Notes: a model not told the origin generated them from the letters alone. A stretch of DNA of 64,000 bases from Microbispora sp. H11081 (GCF_012999535.1 NZ_JABBWV010000005.1:372001-436000), one strand, 5' to 3'; counted from the stretch's first letter, positions 25,627-34,885 are shown. Program-made: numbers and translations.

Positions 25627-26765
25627 TCTGCGAAGGAGCGGTCGGGATAACGCCAGACAGGAGAGCGCCAGGCGTGCCCTCGCTTGTCGGCCTCACGTAC
25701 GGCGGCCTCGTCGACCACGATGCCGAGCCCGGGGCCCGTCGGCCTGGGGAGCAGGCCGTCGCCGAAGGCGAAGACGGACGGATCGACGAGGTAGTCCAGC
25801 AGTTCGTTGCCGTCGTTGTAGTGGATGCCGATGCTCTGTTCCTGGATGAGGAAGTTGGGGGTCGCGAACGCCACCTGCAGACTGGAGGCCAGGGAGATCG
25901 GTCCCAGCGGGCAGTGGGGGGCGAGCAGTGCGCCGAACACCTCGGCCTGCGCGGCGATGCGGCGGACCTCCGAGATGCCGCCGGCGTGGGACAGGTCCGG
26001 CTGCGCCACGGCGACGCCCGCCTGGAACGCCGGCAGGAAGTCCCAGCGGGAGTAGAGCCGCTCGCCCAGGGCGATGGGGATGTTGGACGCCTCCACGAGG
26101 CTGCGCACCTGCGACAGCGACTCCGGCACGACGGGTTCCTCGACGAACAGCGGCGTGAGCGGTTCGAGCAGCGGCAGCAGCCGCCGGGCGTTGGGATAGG
26201 ACACCCGGCCGTGGAAGTCGACCGCGACGTCCCGGCCGGGGCCGAGCACCTCGCGGACCGCCGAGACGCGACCGATGACTTCGTCGATCTCCGCCGGGCC
26301 CGCGATGGGCGACATGCGTCCGCTGGCGTTCATCTTCACCGCGGAGAATCCGGCCTCCACCTGGCGCCGGGCCTCCTCCTGTATCTCGCCGGGCTCGTCG
26401 CCGCCGATCCAGGCGTACGCCCTGACGTGCTCGCGTACGGGACCGCCGAGCAGTTCGTGGACGGGGACGCCGCGGGCCTTGCCCGCGATGTCCCACAGGG
26501 CCTGGTCGAGGCCGGCGACGGCGCTGGCGAGCACCGGCCCGCCGCGGTAGAAGCCGCCCTTGGTCATGACCTGCCAGTGGTCCTCGATGCGCAGCGGGTC
26601 CGCCCCGAGGAGCAGTTCGGCGATCTCGCCTACCGCCGCCCTGACCGAGTGGGCACGCCCCTCGACGACCGGCTCGCCCCAGCCGACGTGTCCCTCGTCG
26701 GTCTCCACCCGGCAGAACAGCCACCGGGGCGGGACCAGGAACGTCTCGATGCGCGTGATCTTCAC
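25620..26765 (-). CDS. dgoD: D-galactonate dehydratase, enolase superfamily
   Basis: A 381-residue mandelate racemase-subgroup dehydratase that converts D-galactonate to 2-keto-3-deoxygalactonate. The N-terminal capping domain reads ETFLVPPRWLFCRVETDEG and VGWGEPVVEGRAHSV, almost the textbook DgoD pattern. The Mg2+ ligands are D in VAVDFHGR, E in FVEEP and E in ALGERLYSRW, and the general base histidine is in LAPHCPLGPI. The start is a GTG at 26765 overlapping the regulator stop codon, with GGGAGA just upstream. Confidence 0.92.
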   Translation of the reverse strand: MKITRIETFLVPPRWLFCRVETDEGHVGWGEPVVEGRAHSVRAAVGEIAELLLGADPLRIEDHWQVMTKGGFYRGGPVLASAVAGLDQALWDIAGKARGVPVHELLGGPVREHVRAYAWIGGDEPGEIQEEARRQVEAGFSAVKMNASGRMSPIAGPAEIDEVIGRVSAVREVLGPGRDVAVDFHGRVSYPNARRLLPLLEPLTPLFVEEPVVPESLSQVRSLVEASNIPIALGERLYSRWDFLPAFQAGVAVAQPDLSHAGGISEVRRIAAQAEVFGALLAPHCPLGPISLASSLQVAFATPNFLIQEQSIGIHYNDGNELLDYLVDPSVFAFGDGLLPRPTGPGLGIVVDEAAVREADKRGHAWRSPVWRYPDRSFAEW

Positions 26766-27466
26766 CGGTCTCCCTGGAGGCGGGCCGCGCGGTCGGCGTC
26801 GGCCATGGACTTGTCGAGCAGCGCGAGCGCGCGGGTTCTGGCGGCCTCGCCGTCCCCGGCCCTGATGGCGTCGAGCAGGGCGAGGTGGCTCGGCACCGGG
26901 TCGTCCGCGGTGACGACGTCGTGGACGATGCGGTCCCGCTCCGCCAGCACGGACTCGATGACGACCTCCATGCGGACGAGCAGCTCGTTGCCCGTCGCGG
27001 CCAGGACGGCGCGGTGGAACCGCAGGTCGGCGGAGGCCGCCTCGGCCGGGGTCGTGGCGGCGGTCATGTCCTCCAGGGCCGCCTCCAGCTCGGCGAGGTC
27101 GGTGTCGGTGCGCCGGCCGGCGGCCAGCGCGGCGGCGGCCGGTTCGAACATCTGCCGCACCTCGGCGAGCTGCCCGAGCATCTCGCTGCCCCGGTTCTCG
27201 AACTCCCAGCTGATGACGTCGGGGTCGAGCAGGTTCCACTCGCCGCGGGGGCGCACCACCGTGCCGCGCTTCTGCCGCGAGTCGACCAGGCCCTTGCCCG
27301 CGAGCACTTTCAGCGCTTCGCGCACTACGGTGCGGGACACCTGCAGCTCGGCCTCCAGCTCGACGAGGTCGATGCGCCCGTTCTCGGCGAACTGCCCGGT
27401 GACGAGGCGCCGGCCGATGATCTCGACGACCTGGCCGTGGATGCCACGCCCTTTGTAGGTGCTCAT
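26762..27466 (-). CDS. GntR-family regulator of the galactonate operon (DgoR-like)
   Basis: A 234-residue FadR-type regulator. The winged helix (ELQVSRTVVREALKVLAGKGLVDSRQKRGTVV) is followed by an FCD domain with the metal-site residues DLRFHRAVLAATGN. The run RGEWNLLDPDVISWEF between the domains is characteristic of DgoR-like proteins. It sits inside the operon and probably represses the divergent promoters at 28250-28388, relieved by galactonate or its keto-acid (inference). Confidence 0.88.
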   Translation of the reverse strand: MSTYKGRGIHGQVVEIIGRRLVTGQFAENGRIDLVELEAELQVSRTVVREALKVLAGKGLVDSRQKRGTVVRPRGEWNLLDPDVISWEFENRGSEMLGQLAEVRQMFEPAAAALAAGRRTDTDLAELEAALEDMTAATTPAEAASADLRFHRAVLAATGNELLVRMEVVIESVLAERDRIVHDVVTADDPVPSHLALLDAIRAGDGEAARTRALALLDKSMADADRAARLQGDR

Positions 27467-27484
27467 GCTCTGCGGTCATCCCTC

Positions 27485-28249
27485 TCAGGAGGAGTTCTTC
27501 GTCGCGCTCCAGCCGCCGTCGACGACGAGGGTGGTGGCGGTGATGTAGGACGCCTCGTCCGACAGCAGGAACGCGATCGCCGCGGCGACCTCGGCGGGGT
27601 CGCCGAACCGCTTGGCGATCGTGGCCTCGACGCTGAGGCGCCGGTCCTCGTCCGCCACACGGTCCCACGCGGGGGACATGATCGGTCCGGGCAGCACGGT
27701 GTTGACGCGCACCTCCGGACCGTAGTCCACGGCGAGCTGGCGGCCCAGGCCCACGAGCGCCGCCTTCGTCGCGGCGTACGCGGGATGGCCGGGCAGGCCG
27801 ACGAGGGCGTGCACGGACGAGACGAGGACGACCGCCCCCGAGGTCGCCGCAAGGTCCTCGTGTAGCGTGCGAAAGGCCAGGTAGGAGGCAGTGAGGTTCA
27901 CTTCCAGCTGCCGGTTCCACGATGCCGCGCCCAGGTCGTGCACGGGTCTCACGTCCACGACGTAGGCGTTGCTGACGAGGTGCCGCACCGGGCCGTACTC
28001 CCGGTGGGCGACGCGGCGGAGCTCCCCCCACGCGTTCTCGTCGCCGACGTCCATGCGCACGAATCTTGCCGTGCCGCCCGCCGCCGCGACAGACGCGGCG
28101 ACGTCCTCCCCTGCCGGGGAGATGTCGCACAGCAGGACGGGCATGCCCGTCGCGCCGATACGCCTGGCGGTGGCGGCGCCGATGCCGGAGGCGGCGCCGG
28201 TCACGACCGCGCAGCATCCGGCCTCCGTGGAAGGTCCGGGGAGGTTCAC
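27485..28249 (-). CDS. SDR dehydrogenase, probable sugar dehydrogenase
   Basis: A 254-residue classical short-chain dehydrogenase. It has TGAASGIGAAT near residue 17 for NAD(P), the catalytic Ser in VLVSSVHA, and Tyr/Lys in AYAATKAA. As first gene of the galactonate operon it plausibly oxidises galactose, fucose or a similar aldose at C1, supplying lactone and then aldonate to DgoD. The GTG at 28249 has no ribosome binding site but lies 7 bases after a TAGAGT box, so the message is probably leaderless. Confidence 0.85.
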   Translation of the reverse strand: MNLPGPSTEAGCCAVVTGAASGIGAATARRIGATGMPVLLCDISPAGEDVAASVAAAGGTARFVRMDVGDENAWGELRRVAHREYGPVRHLVSNAYVVDVRPVHDLGAASWNRQLEVNLTASYLAFRTLHEDLAATSGAVVLVSSVHALVGLPGHPAYAATKAALVGLGRQLAVDYGPEVRVNTVLPGPIMSPAWDRVADEDRRLSVEATIAKRFGDPAEVAAAIAFLLSDEASYITATTLVVDGGWSATKNSS

Positions 28250-28255
28250 GCCGCC

Positions 28256-28294
28256 ACTCTACGATAAGTGTTTTTTTATGACAATTAATTGACA
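28256..28294. promoter_or_regulatory. Divergent promoters and operator-like palindrome of the sugar-acid module
   Basis: Leftward: TTGTCA at 28284-28279 and TAGAGT at 28261-28256, spacer 17, placing transcription start at the GTG of the SDR gene. Rightward: a perfect TTGACA at 28289-28294, although its -10 is weak (CATCAT at 28313-28318). The palindrome CAATTAATTG at 28282-28291 lies across both -35 regions, so one GntR dimer bound there could block both directions. Confidence 0.6.
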
Positions 28295-28388
28295 GGCGCG
28301 TTACGTGCGCCGCATCATCTGGAACGTGGCGCAGCGCGCCCTACCCGGTGGCGTCGCCAACCGAAGACAGACTCATGGGAGGCCATTC

Positions 28389-29402
28389 GTGGCATCAGTT
28401 CGACTCACGGTGATGCGGTGCATCGCCCTGCTGGCCGTCGGCGCCGTGCTCGCCGCCTGCGGCCAGTCCGCCGGGTCAGGCGGCGCATCGGGCGCGAAGG
28501 AGCAGTTGCGCGTCGGGGTGATCTACCTGGACTCGCAGGGCTTCTACGCCGGCGTGAAGAAGGGCATCGAGACCGCCGCAGCGCAGGACTCGCAGCTCAA
28601 GCTGCTGGGCAACAACGCGCAGGGCGACGCGGCCAAGGAGTCCTCGTACATGTCCACCCTGGTCGCCTCCGGCGTGGACGCGATCATCACCTCGGCCGTC
28701 TCAGCCACGGCGTCCACCCCCGCGATCGCGGCGGCGAGCAAGGCCGGCATCCCTGTCGTCTGCTACAACACCTGCATCAACGATGCAGACGCCAAGAAGT
28801 ACGTCTGGGGCTACGTCCTGTCGGACCCGTACGTCTTCGGCAAGAAGCTGGGTGAGCAGGCCGGGAAGTACTTCACCTCCCAGAAGATCGACCAGCCGAA
28901 GATCGCGATCCTGAACTGCGACTTCGTCGAGGTCTGCAAGGAGCGCAAGCGCGGCTTCAAGGAAGGCCTGGCCGAGTCGGTGCCGGGCGCCCAGTACGTC
29001 GCGGACCAGGAGGGCGCGGTCGTCGACAAAGCCACCCCGGTCGCCGAGAACATCATCACCGCCAACCCGGAGCTCGACGCGTTCTACGCCGTGGCGGGCG
29101 GCGGCACCCTGGCCGGCGTCAAGGCCGTCACCACGCGCTCCCGCGTGGGCAAGACCGTCGTCTTCGGCAGCGACATGACCGTCGACATCGCCAAGGCGCT
29201 GGTGGACGGCAGCATCCTCAAGGCGGAGATCGACGTCCCGGCGCAGACCGTGGGCAAGCTGGCGTACGAGGCCGCCCGCAAGGCGTCGGGCGGCGCCAAG
29301 AATGACTCGTTCGTCATCCCGGTGGACCCGATCCTCTACACCGCCGACGACAAGGCGACGAACGAGAAGTGGCTGACCGAGCACAGCGACGGGATCCCGT
29401 AA
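28389..29402 (+). CDS. Sugar-binding lipoprotein of an RbsB/MglB-type ABC importer
   Basis: A 337-residue periplasmic-binding-protein family 4 lipoprotein (lipobox LAAC). The body has VGVIYLDSQGFYAGVKKGIETAA and DAIITSAVSATASTPAIAAASKAGIPVVCYN, typical of the ribose/galactose group. The GTG at 28389 is chosen because GGGAGG precedes it by 6 bases. It delivers a monosaccharide or sugar acid to the RbsA/RbsC-type proteins encoded next. Confidence 0.88.
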   Translation: MASVRLTVMRCIALLAVGAVLAACGQSAGSGGASGAKEQLRVGVIYLDSQGFYAGVKKGIETAAAQDSQLKLLGNNAQGDAAKESSYMSTLVASGVDAIITSAVSATASTPAIAAASKAGIPVVCYNTCINDADAKKYVWGYVLSDPYVFGKKLGEQAGKYFTSQKIDQPKIAILNCDFVEVCKERKRGFKEGLAESVPGAQYVADQEGAVVDKATPVAENIITANPELDAFYAVAGGGTLAGVKAVTTRSRVGKTVVFGSDMTVDIAKALVDGSILKAEIDVPAQTVGKLAYEAARKASGGAKNDSFVIPVDPILYTADDKATNEKWLTEHSDGIP

Positions 29403-29450
29403 ACCGCTTCAGGTCACTCGTCCCCACCGAAGGCTCCCAGGAAGGCTCCC

Positions 29451-30944
29451 ATGTCGAACACCGACGTCGTCGCGGAGGTGCGTGCGGGCACCAAGCGCTA
29501 CCCCGGCGTCACCGCTCTCAGCGACGTCGACTTCGCGGTGCGGCGCGGCGAGGTCCGCGCGCTGCTGGGCAAGAACGGCGCGGGCAAGTCCACTCTGATC
29601 AAGGTGCTGTCCGGCGCCGAGCACCTCGACTCCGGTGAGGCGCTCGTACGCGGGAAGTCGCTGGCGGGCCTCGGCACGCGGGACGTCGCCGCCCTCGGGG
29701 TGGCGACCGTCTACCAGGAGCTGAGCCTGGTGCCGGAGATGACGGTGGCGGAGAACCTGTTCCTCGGGGCATGGCCGCGCTCCCGGGCCGGGCTCGACCG
29801 GCGCAGGATGCGCGCCGACGCCAAGGAGGCGATGGCGCGCATCGGTGTGGACATCGAGGTCGACCGCACCGTCGGCTCGCTGGGCGCCGCCGGGCAGCAG
29901 CTCGTGGAGATCGCCCGCGCCGTCGCGCAGCGGCCCACCCTCCTCATCCTCGACGAGCCGACCAGCTCCCTGGCCGCCGCCGAGGTGCGGCAGGTCATCG
30001 ACGTCGTACGGACCGTCGCGGAGCAGGGGGTGGCCGTCATCTACGTCAGCCACCGGATGGACGAGATCCGGCAGGTGGCCGACACCGCCACGGTCGTCCG
30101 CGACGGCAGGATCGTGGAGACGCTGCCGGTCCGCGCGGCCTCCACCCACGAGATCGTCGCGATGATGCTCGGCGCGGCGCCCGAGGCCGTGGCGGCGAGG
30201 ACCAGGCGCCCGAGCGCCGAGCCGCCGGTGCTGTCGGCCCGCGGCCTGGTCAGCGACCGGCTGGACGGCCTCGACATCGACGTGCGCCCCGGTGAGATCC
30301 TCGGCATCGCCGGGGTGCTCGGCTCCGGCCGCACCGAGACGCTCCGCGCCCTGGTGGGGCTCGACCGCCCGGCCGCCGGCGAGATCCGCCTGCGCGGCGA
30401 GGCCGTACGGCCGGGCGCGTTCGCGGCGATGCTCCGCGCCGGCCTCGGCATGACGCCGGAGAACCGGCGGCGCGAGGGGATCGTGCCGCTGATGGGCGTC
30501 GACGAGAACATCGTCATCAGCGACCTGGGCAGGGTGAGCAGGTCCGGCGTGCTGGACCGCGGGGCGATACGGCAGGCCGCACGGGCGCTCATCGACCGCC
30601 TGGCCATCAAGACGGCCCGCCCGGGGACGCCGATCGGCACGCTCAGCGGCGGCAACCAGCAGAAGGCCGTGATCGCCCGGTGGCTGCACGCGGGGAGCGA
30701 GGTGCTGCTGCTCGACGAGCCCACCCGCGGCGTCGACGTGGAGGCCAAACGCCAGATCTACGGCCAGATGCGCCGGCTGGCCGACGACGGGCGCGCCGTG
30801 GTCTTCGTGTCCAGCGAGATGGAGGAGCTGGCCGACGTCTGCGACCGGATCGTCGTGCTGCGCGGCGGGCGTGCCGTGGCGGAGCTGAGCGGCGACGAGA
30901 TCGAGCTCACCAGGGTCATGGCCCTGGCGATTGCCGAGGATTGA
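29451..30944 (+). CDS. Sugar ABC transporter ATP-binding protein (RbsA/MglA-type)
   Basis: A 497-residue tandem ATPase. Domain 1 has Walker A GKNGAGKSTLIK and Walker B ILDEPTSSL. Its signature is altered to LGAAGQQ. Domain 2 has a degenerate Walker A (GVLGSGRTET) but a good LSGGNQQKAVIARWL signature and LLLDEPTRGVD. This asymmetry is normal for the CUT2 class. It powers the importer with the neighbouring binding protein and permease; the gap to the permease gene is 8 bases. Confidence 0.93.
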   Translation: MSNTDVVAEVRAGTKRYPGVTALSDVDFAVRRGEVRALLGKNGAGKSTLIKVLSGAEHLDSGEALVRGKSLAGLGTRDVAALGVATVYQELSLVPEMTVAENLFLGAWPRSRAGLDRRRMRADAKEAMARIGVDIEVDRTVGSLGAAGQQLVEIARAVAQRPTLLILDEPTSSLAAAEVRQVIDVVRTVAEQGVAVIYVSHRMDEIRQVADTATVVRDGRIVETLPVRAASTHEIVAMMLGAAPEAVAARTRRPSAEPPVLSARGLVSDRLDGLDIDVRPGEILGIAGVLGSGRTETLRALVGLDRPAAGEIRLRGEAVRPGAFAAMLRAGLGMTPENRRREGIVPLMGVDENIVISDLGRVSRSGVLDRGAIRQAARALIDRLAIKTARPGTPIGTLSGGNQQKAVIARWLHAGSEVLLLDEPTRGVDVEAKRQIYGQMRRLADDGRAVVFVSSEMEELADVCDRIVVLRGGRAVAELSGDEIELTRVMALAIAED

Positions 30945-30952
30945 GGGAGAAC

Positions 30953-31966
30953 ATGAGCACGACCACGCCGACGGGAACGCCCGCGGCCACGGCGGACACC
31001 CGGCGCGGGCGGCCAGGACGCGACACGCAACGGCTGAACGAGATCGGGCTCGTCGGGGCCATCGTGGTGCTGTTCGTGGTGCTCTCCGCGACGGCGCCGG
31101 GGTTCCTGTCCGTGACGAACCAGCTCGCCATCCTGCGCGACGCGGCGACGATCGGCGTCGTCGCGTGGGCGATGACCCTCGTCATCGTGGCCGGTGAGAT
31201 CGACATCAGCATCGGCCCTGCCGTGGCGTTCTCCTCGGTGCTGCTGGCCAAGGCCACCGGGGAGTGGCACGTCCCGTTCGCCCTCTCCGTGCTGCTCTGC
31301 CTCGTGGTGGGCCTGCTGCTCGGGGCGGGGGCGGGCTTCCTGCGCGCCCGATGGGGCATCCCGTCGTTCGTGGCCACGCTGGGCCTGTGGAGCGCCCTGC
31401 GCGGGCTCGCGCAGTACATGACGGACGGCCTGCCGGTCCCGCTGGAGGCCAACGGGTTCCTCGACCTCCTCGCCGGGAGCATCCTCGGCATCCCGACCCC
31501 GGCCATCGTCATGGCGGTCCTGTTCGCCGTGTTCCTGTTCGTCGCCAACCGCACGGCGTACGGCCGTTCGGTCTTCGCGGTCGGCGGGAACGCCGAGGCC
31601 GCCCGCCTCGCGGGGATCGGCGTCTCCAGGATCCGGGTGATCCTGTTCGCGACGACCGGCCTGCTCGCGGCGGTCAGCGGCCTGCTGCTGGCCGCGCGCC
31701 TCGGCTCCGGCAACGGCGGCGCGTCGGTCGGCCTGGAGTTCGACGTGATCGCCGCGGTCGTGATCGGCGGCACGTCCCTCGCCGGCGGCAAGGGATCGCT
31801 GCTCGGCACCCTGCTGGGGGTCGCCTTCATCACCGTCATCGGCAACGGCCTTGTGCTGCTCGGGGTCAACGCCTTCTTCCAGGACGTGGTCCGCGGCGTC
31901 ATCATCGTCGGCGCCGTGCTGATCAACGTGTTGCTCTCCAACCGGAACGGAGCCCGCAGCTCATGA
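30953..31966 (+). CDS. Sugar ABC transporter permease (RbsC/MglC-type)
   Basis: A 337-residue CUT2 permease with 8-10 predicted helices. Hallmarks are LVIVAGEIDISIGPAVAFSSV near the N terminus, GIPSFVATLGLW, FAVGGNAEAARLAGI and GGTSLAGGKGSLLGTLLG. The ATG follows GGGAGA by 3 bases. Its stop overlaps the dehydrogenase start (ATGA). Confidence 0.93.
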   Translation: MSTTTPTGTPAATADTRRGRPGRDTQRLNEIGLVGAIVVLFVVLSATAPGFLSVTNQLAILRDAATIGVVAWAMTLVIVAGEIDISIGPAVAFSSVLLAKATGEWHVPFALSVLLCLVVGLLLGAGAGFLRARWGIPSFVATLGLWSALRGLAQYMTDGLPVPLEANGFLDLLAGSILGIPTPAIVMAVLFAVFLFVANRTAYGRSVFAVGGNAEAARLAGIGVSRIRVILFATTGLLAAVSGLLLAARLGSGNGGASVGLEFDVIAAVVIGGTSLAGGKGSLLGTLLGVAFITVIGNGLVLLGVNAFFQDVVRGVIIVGAVLINVLLSNRNGARSS

Positions 31967-33030
31967 CCACCATGCAAGGCGTCTTCCTGCCCGGCGACCG
32001 CACCGCCGTCCTCCGCGACGTCGAGGTGCCCACGCCCGGTCCCGGTCAGCTGCTCGTACGGGTGGGCGCGTCCGGCATCTGCGGCAGCGACCTGTCCTAC
32101 ATCTACCGCGGGCACAAGAGCCATGTCGGCCAGGAGGGCGCGGCCTACAAGGGGGTCGTCGCCGGGCACGAGCCGAGCGGCCAGGTCGTGGAGACCGGTC
32201 CCGGCTGCCGCCGTTTCGGGGTGGGCGACCGCGTGATCGTCTACCACATCTCCGGCTGCGGGCGCTGCGCCAACTGCCGGCGCGGTCACATGATCAGTTG
32301 CTCCGACCCCGACCGCAGGTCGGCGTACGGCTGGCAGCGCGACGGCGGGCACGCCGAGTACATCCTGGTAGAGGAGAGCACGGCCGTGCCCCTGCCGGAC
32401 GAGCTGTCCTATGTGGACGGCGCCCTGATCGCGTGCGGGTTCGGCACGGCGTACGAGGGACTGCTGCGCACCGGGGTTGGCGGGCGTGACGACCTGCTGG
32501 TGGTCGGCCTCGGGCCCGTCGGGCTGGCCGCCGGCATGATCGCGCGCGGTCTCGGCGCGACCCGGGTGCTCGGCGTGGAGCGCTCGCCCGAGCGCGCCGC
32601 GCACGCCAGGTCCCTCGGCCTGTTCGACGAGGTCCTGATCGCCGACGACGGGGTGGCGGAGGCGGTGGACGAGGCGACCGAGGGCCGCGGCTGCTCGGTG
32701 ACGATGGACTGCTCGGGCTCGGCGGCGGGCCGGAGCGTGGCGATCAGGGGCGCGGCGGAGTGGGGCAGGGTCTCCCTGGTGGGTGAGGGCGGCAGGCTGG
32801 AGACCGAGGTCTCCGATCTGCTGCTGCACCGCCAGCTCACCCTGTACGCCTCCTGGGTCACCTCGCTGCAGTCGATGGAGGAACTGGCCTTCCGCCTGGT
32901 GCGGTGGGGCGCGAGCCCCGAGCGGCTGGTGACCGATCTGCTGCCGCTGGAGAAGGCCGACGAGGCGTACCGCCTGGCCGACTCCGGGCAGACCGGCAAG
33001 GTCTGCCTGGTCCCCTCGCCGAACCGATGA
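31963..33030 (+). CDS. Zinc-dependent medium-chain dehydrogenase
   Basis: A 355-residue medium-chain dehydrogenase of the threonine/sorbitol dehydrogenase type. It has the catalytic zinc site GICGSD and AGHEPSG, the structural zinc cluster CGRCANCRRGHMISC, and the NAD motif VVGLGPVGLAAG. It probably oxidises a secondary hydroxyl of the imported sugar or sugar acid. Tight overlaps on both sides (ATGA at each end) show that it belongs to the importer operon. Confidence 0.88.
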   Translation: MTTMQGVFLPGDRTAVLRDVEVPTPGPGQLLVRVGASGICGSDLSYIYRGHKSHVGQEGAAYKGVVAGHEPSGQVVETGPGCRRFGVGDRVIVYHISGCGRCANCRRGHMISCSDPDRRSAYGWQRDGGHAEYILVEESTAVPLPDELSYVDGALIACGFGTAYEGLLRTGVGGRDDLLVVGLGPVGLAAGMIARGLGATRVLGVERSPERAAHARSLGLFDEVLIADDGVAEAVDEATEGRGCSVTMDCSGSAAGRSVAIRGAAEWGRVSLVGEGGRLETEVSDLLLHRQLTLYASWVTSLQSMEELAFRLVRWGASPERLVTDLLPLEKADEAYRLADSGQTGKVCLVPSPNR

Positions 33031-33980
33031 CGAGTTCGGAGCCGCTGGTCCGGCTCGCCGCGCCCTGGGGGGAGGCGGTCGTGCTGCCGGGGCGCGGCGG
33101 GCGGATCATCTCGCTGCGCGCCGCGGGCCGCGAATGGCTGTGGCGCAATCCGGACCTGCTCGACGCGTCGCTCGCGCTCACCCCCGCCGCGCGCCGGCTG
33201 CCCGCCCCCACCGGCTTCGCGAGCTGGGCCAACTGGGGCGGCGACAAGACCTGGCCGGCTCCGCAGGGATGGTCGTCGGGCGAGGAGTGGGCGGGGCCGC
33301 CCGACCCGGTGCTCGACGCCGGCGCCTACACCGTGCTGGAGCGGGACGGCCTGCGGGTGCGGATGCGCAGCGGCGACGACCCGCGAACCGGGCTGGCCGT
33401 CACCCGCACGGTCACGATGACGGCCGGCGAGCCCGTCCTGGTGGTGGACAGCGAACTGGAGAACGTCACCGGCCACCCCGTGCGGTGGGCGGCCTGGACG
33501 GTGACCCAGTTCGAGACGGAGTCGTTCCACGGGCACGAGGACGACCGGTGCGGGGTGTGGGTCGGGCTGACCGACCGGCACCGGGCGCCGGTGACGTTGT
33601 TCGCGCCCGACGGCGCGCCGGTCCTGGAACGGGTCACCCCTTCCGTGGGCCGAGTGCCGGTGCGCGACGTGGTCGGCAAGATCGGCGTCGGCGGCACGGC
33701 CGGATGGCTGGCTGTGGTGGTCCCCGGCGGGGCGACGCTGACGCAGCGGTTCGACGTGCGGCCTGGCGCGCCGTACCCGGACGAGGGCTCCGAGATCGCG
33801 ATCTGGATGCAGTACCCCAAGGAGGAGGAACTGGCTGGGCTGGAGGGCCTGCGCCCCACGGCCCGATTGGTCGAGGCCGAGACCATGTCGCCCCTGACCC
33901 TGCTCGCGCCGGGCGAGGTGCTGCGCCACCGCGTGACCTGGTCGGTGACGGACGTGCCGCCGCCCGGCGCCGGGGAGTGA
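33027..33980 (+). CDS. DUF4380-like protein, aldose-epimerase fold suspected
   Basis: A 317-residue protein resembling DUF4380. Sequence features are LPGRGGRIISLRAAGREWLWRNPDLL, GGDKTWPAPQ and VTGHPVRWAAWTVTQFE. The arrangement of beta strands and conserved His/Glu (FHGHEDD) recalls galactose mutarotase-like sugar-binding folds. Its start overlaps the dehydrogenase stop codon, so it is the last gene of the importer operon. It may interconvert or bind the imported sugar (inference). Confidence 0.75.
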   Translation: MTSSEPLVRLAAPWGEAVVLPGRGGRIISLRAAGREWLWRNPDLLDASLALTPAARRLPAPTGFASWANWGGDKTWPAPQGWSSGEEWAGPPDPVLDAGAYTVLERDGLRVRMRSGDDPRTGLAVTRTVTMTAGEPVLVVDSELENVTGHPVRWAAWTVTQFETESFHGHEDDRCGVWVGLTDRHRAPVTLFAPDGAPVLERVTPSVGRVPVRDVVGKIGVGGTAGWLAVVVPGGATLTQRFDVRPGAPYPDEGSEIAIWMQYPKEEELAGLEGLRPTARLVEAETMSPLTLLAPGEVLRHRVTWSVTDVPPPGAGE

Positions 33981-34004
33981 CCCGCACCGGATAGCGTCGG
34001 GGCC

Positions 34005-34868
34005 ATGCGGCTTCATGTGGGATGCGCGATGTGGACGCACGCGCCGTGGCGGGGACGTCTCCTGCCGCATCCGCTTCCTCAGGGGGAGCGGCTGCGGGCC
34101 TACGCGACCTGGTGCAACGCGGTCGAGGGCAACACGACGTTCTACGCGACGCCCTCGCGGGCCACGGTCGAGTCCTGGGCGGAGCAGACCGATCCCGGCT
34201 TCCGCCTCGTGGTCAAGCTGCCCAGGCCGATCACCCACGAGCGCCGTCTCACCGGCGCGGACGAGGACCTGCGCGCGTTCCTCGACGCGATCGAACCGCT
34301 GGGCCCGCGCGCCCATGCGCTGTGGATCCAGCTTCCCGGCTCGTTCGGCCCGGCGGACACCGGCGCGCTGGCGGCCTTCCTTGGCCGCCTTCCCCGCGAC
34401 CACCGCTACGCCGTGGAGGTCCGGCACCGCGCCTTCTTCGAGGACCCCCGGGCCGTACGGCTCCTGGAGCGGGTGCTGTCCGGAGCAGGCGCGGAATGGG
34501 TTCCTTTCGACACGACCGTCCTGTTCCGCAGCCCGCCGACCAGTGACGCCGAACGGGACGCCTGGTCGAAGAAGCCGCGCCTGCCGCTGCGGACCGCCGC
34601 GCTCACCGACCGCCCGATCGTCCGCTACATCGGCCGCGACGACCCGGAGCGTACGGCCGAGGGCTGGCGGCACTGGGTGGAGGCGGCCGCCGGGTGGCTG
34701 CGCGAGGGCCGCTCGCCCACGATTTTCGTCCACACCCCGGACAACGCCGACGCGCTGACGCTCGCCCGCCGGTTCCACGACGACGTACGCGCCGAGGTGC
34801 CGGGGGTCGAACCGCTGCCGGAGCCCGTGTCCGCGGAGGCGCCGGACGAGCCGCTGACCCTGTTCTGA
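34005..34868 (+). CDS. DUF72-family protein (YecE-like)
   Basis: A 287-residue TIM-barrel protein of the DUF72 family. Signature regions are VGCAMWTHAPWRGRLLP, VEGNTTFYATPSRATVESWAEQT, FRLVVKLPRPITHERRL, WIQLPGSFGP and YAVEVRHRAFF. The function of the family is not established. A TAGCGT box at 33992-33997 is spaced so that transcription would begin at or next to the ATG at 34005, so this gene is probably leaderless and separate from the preceding operon. Confidence 0.88.
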   Translation: MRLHVGCAMWTHAPWRGRLLPHPLPQGERLRAYATWCNAVEGNTTFYATPSRATVESWAEQTDPGFRLVVKLPRPITHERRLTGADEDLRAFLDAIEPLGPRAHALWIQLPGSFGPADTGALAAFLGRLPRDHRYAVEVRHRAFFEDPRAVRLLERVLSGAGAEWVPFDTTVLFRSPPTSDAERDAWSKKPRLPLRTAALTDRPIVRYIGRDDPERTAEGWRHWVEAAAGWLREGRSPTIFVHTPDNADALTLARRFHDDVRAEVPGVEPLPEPVSAEAPDEPLTLF

Positions 34869-34885
34869 GCCGGTTCGGAAACAGG

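Noticed and set aside
25620-28217. 865-codon continuous frame through dgoD, GntR and SDR
   Set aside because: Only its last 381 codons are dgoD. The rest is out of frame with the GntR and SDR genes, and a GTG with a ribosome binding site marks the dgoD start.
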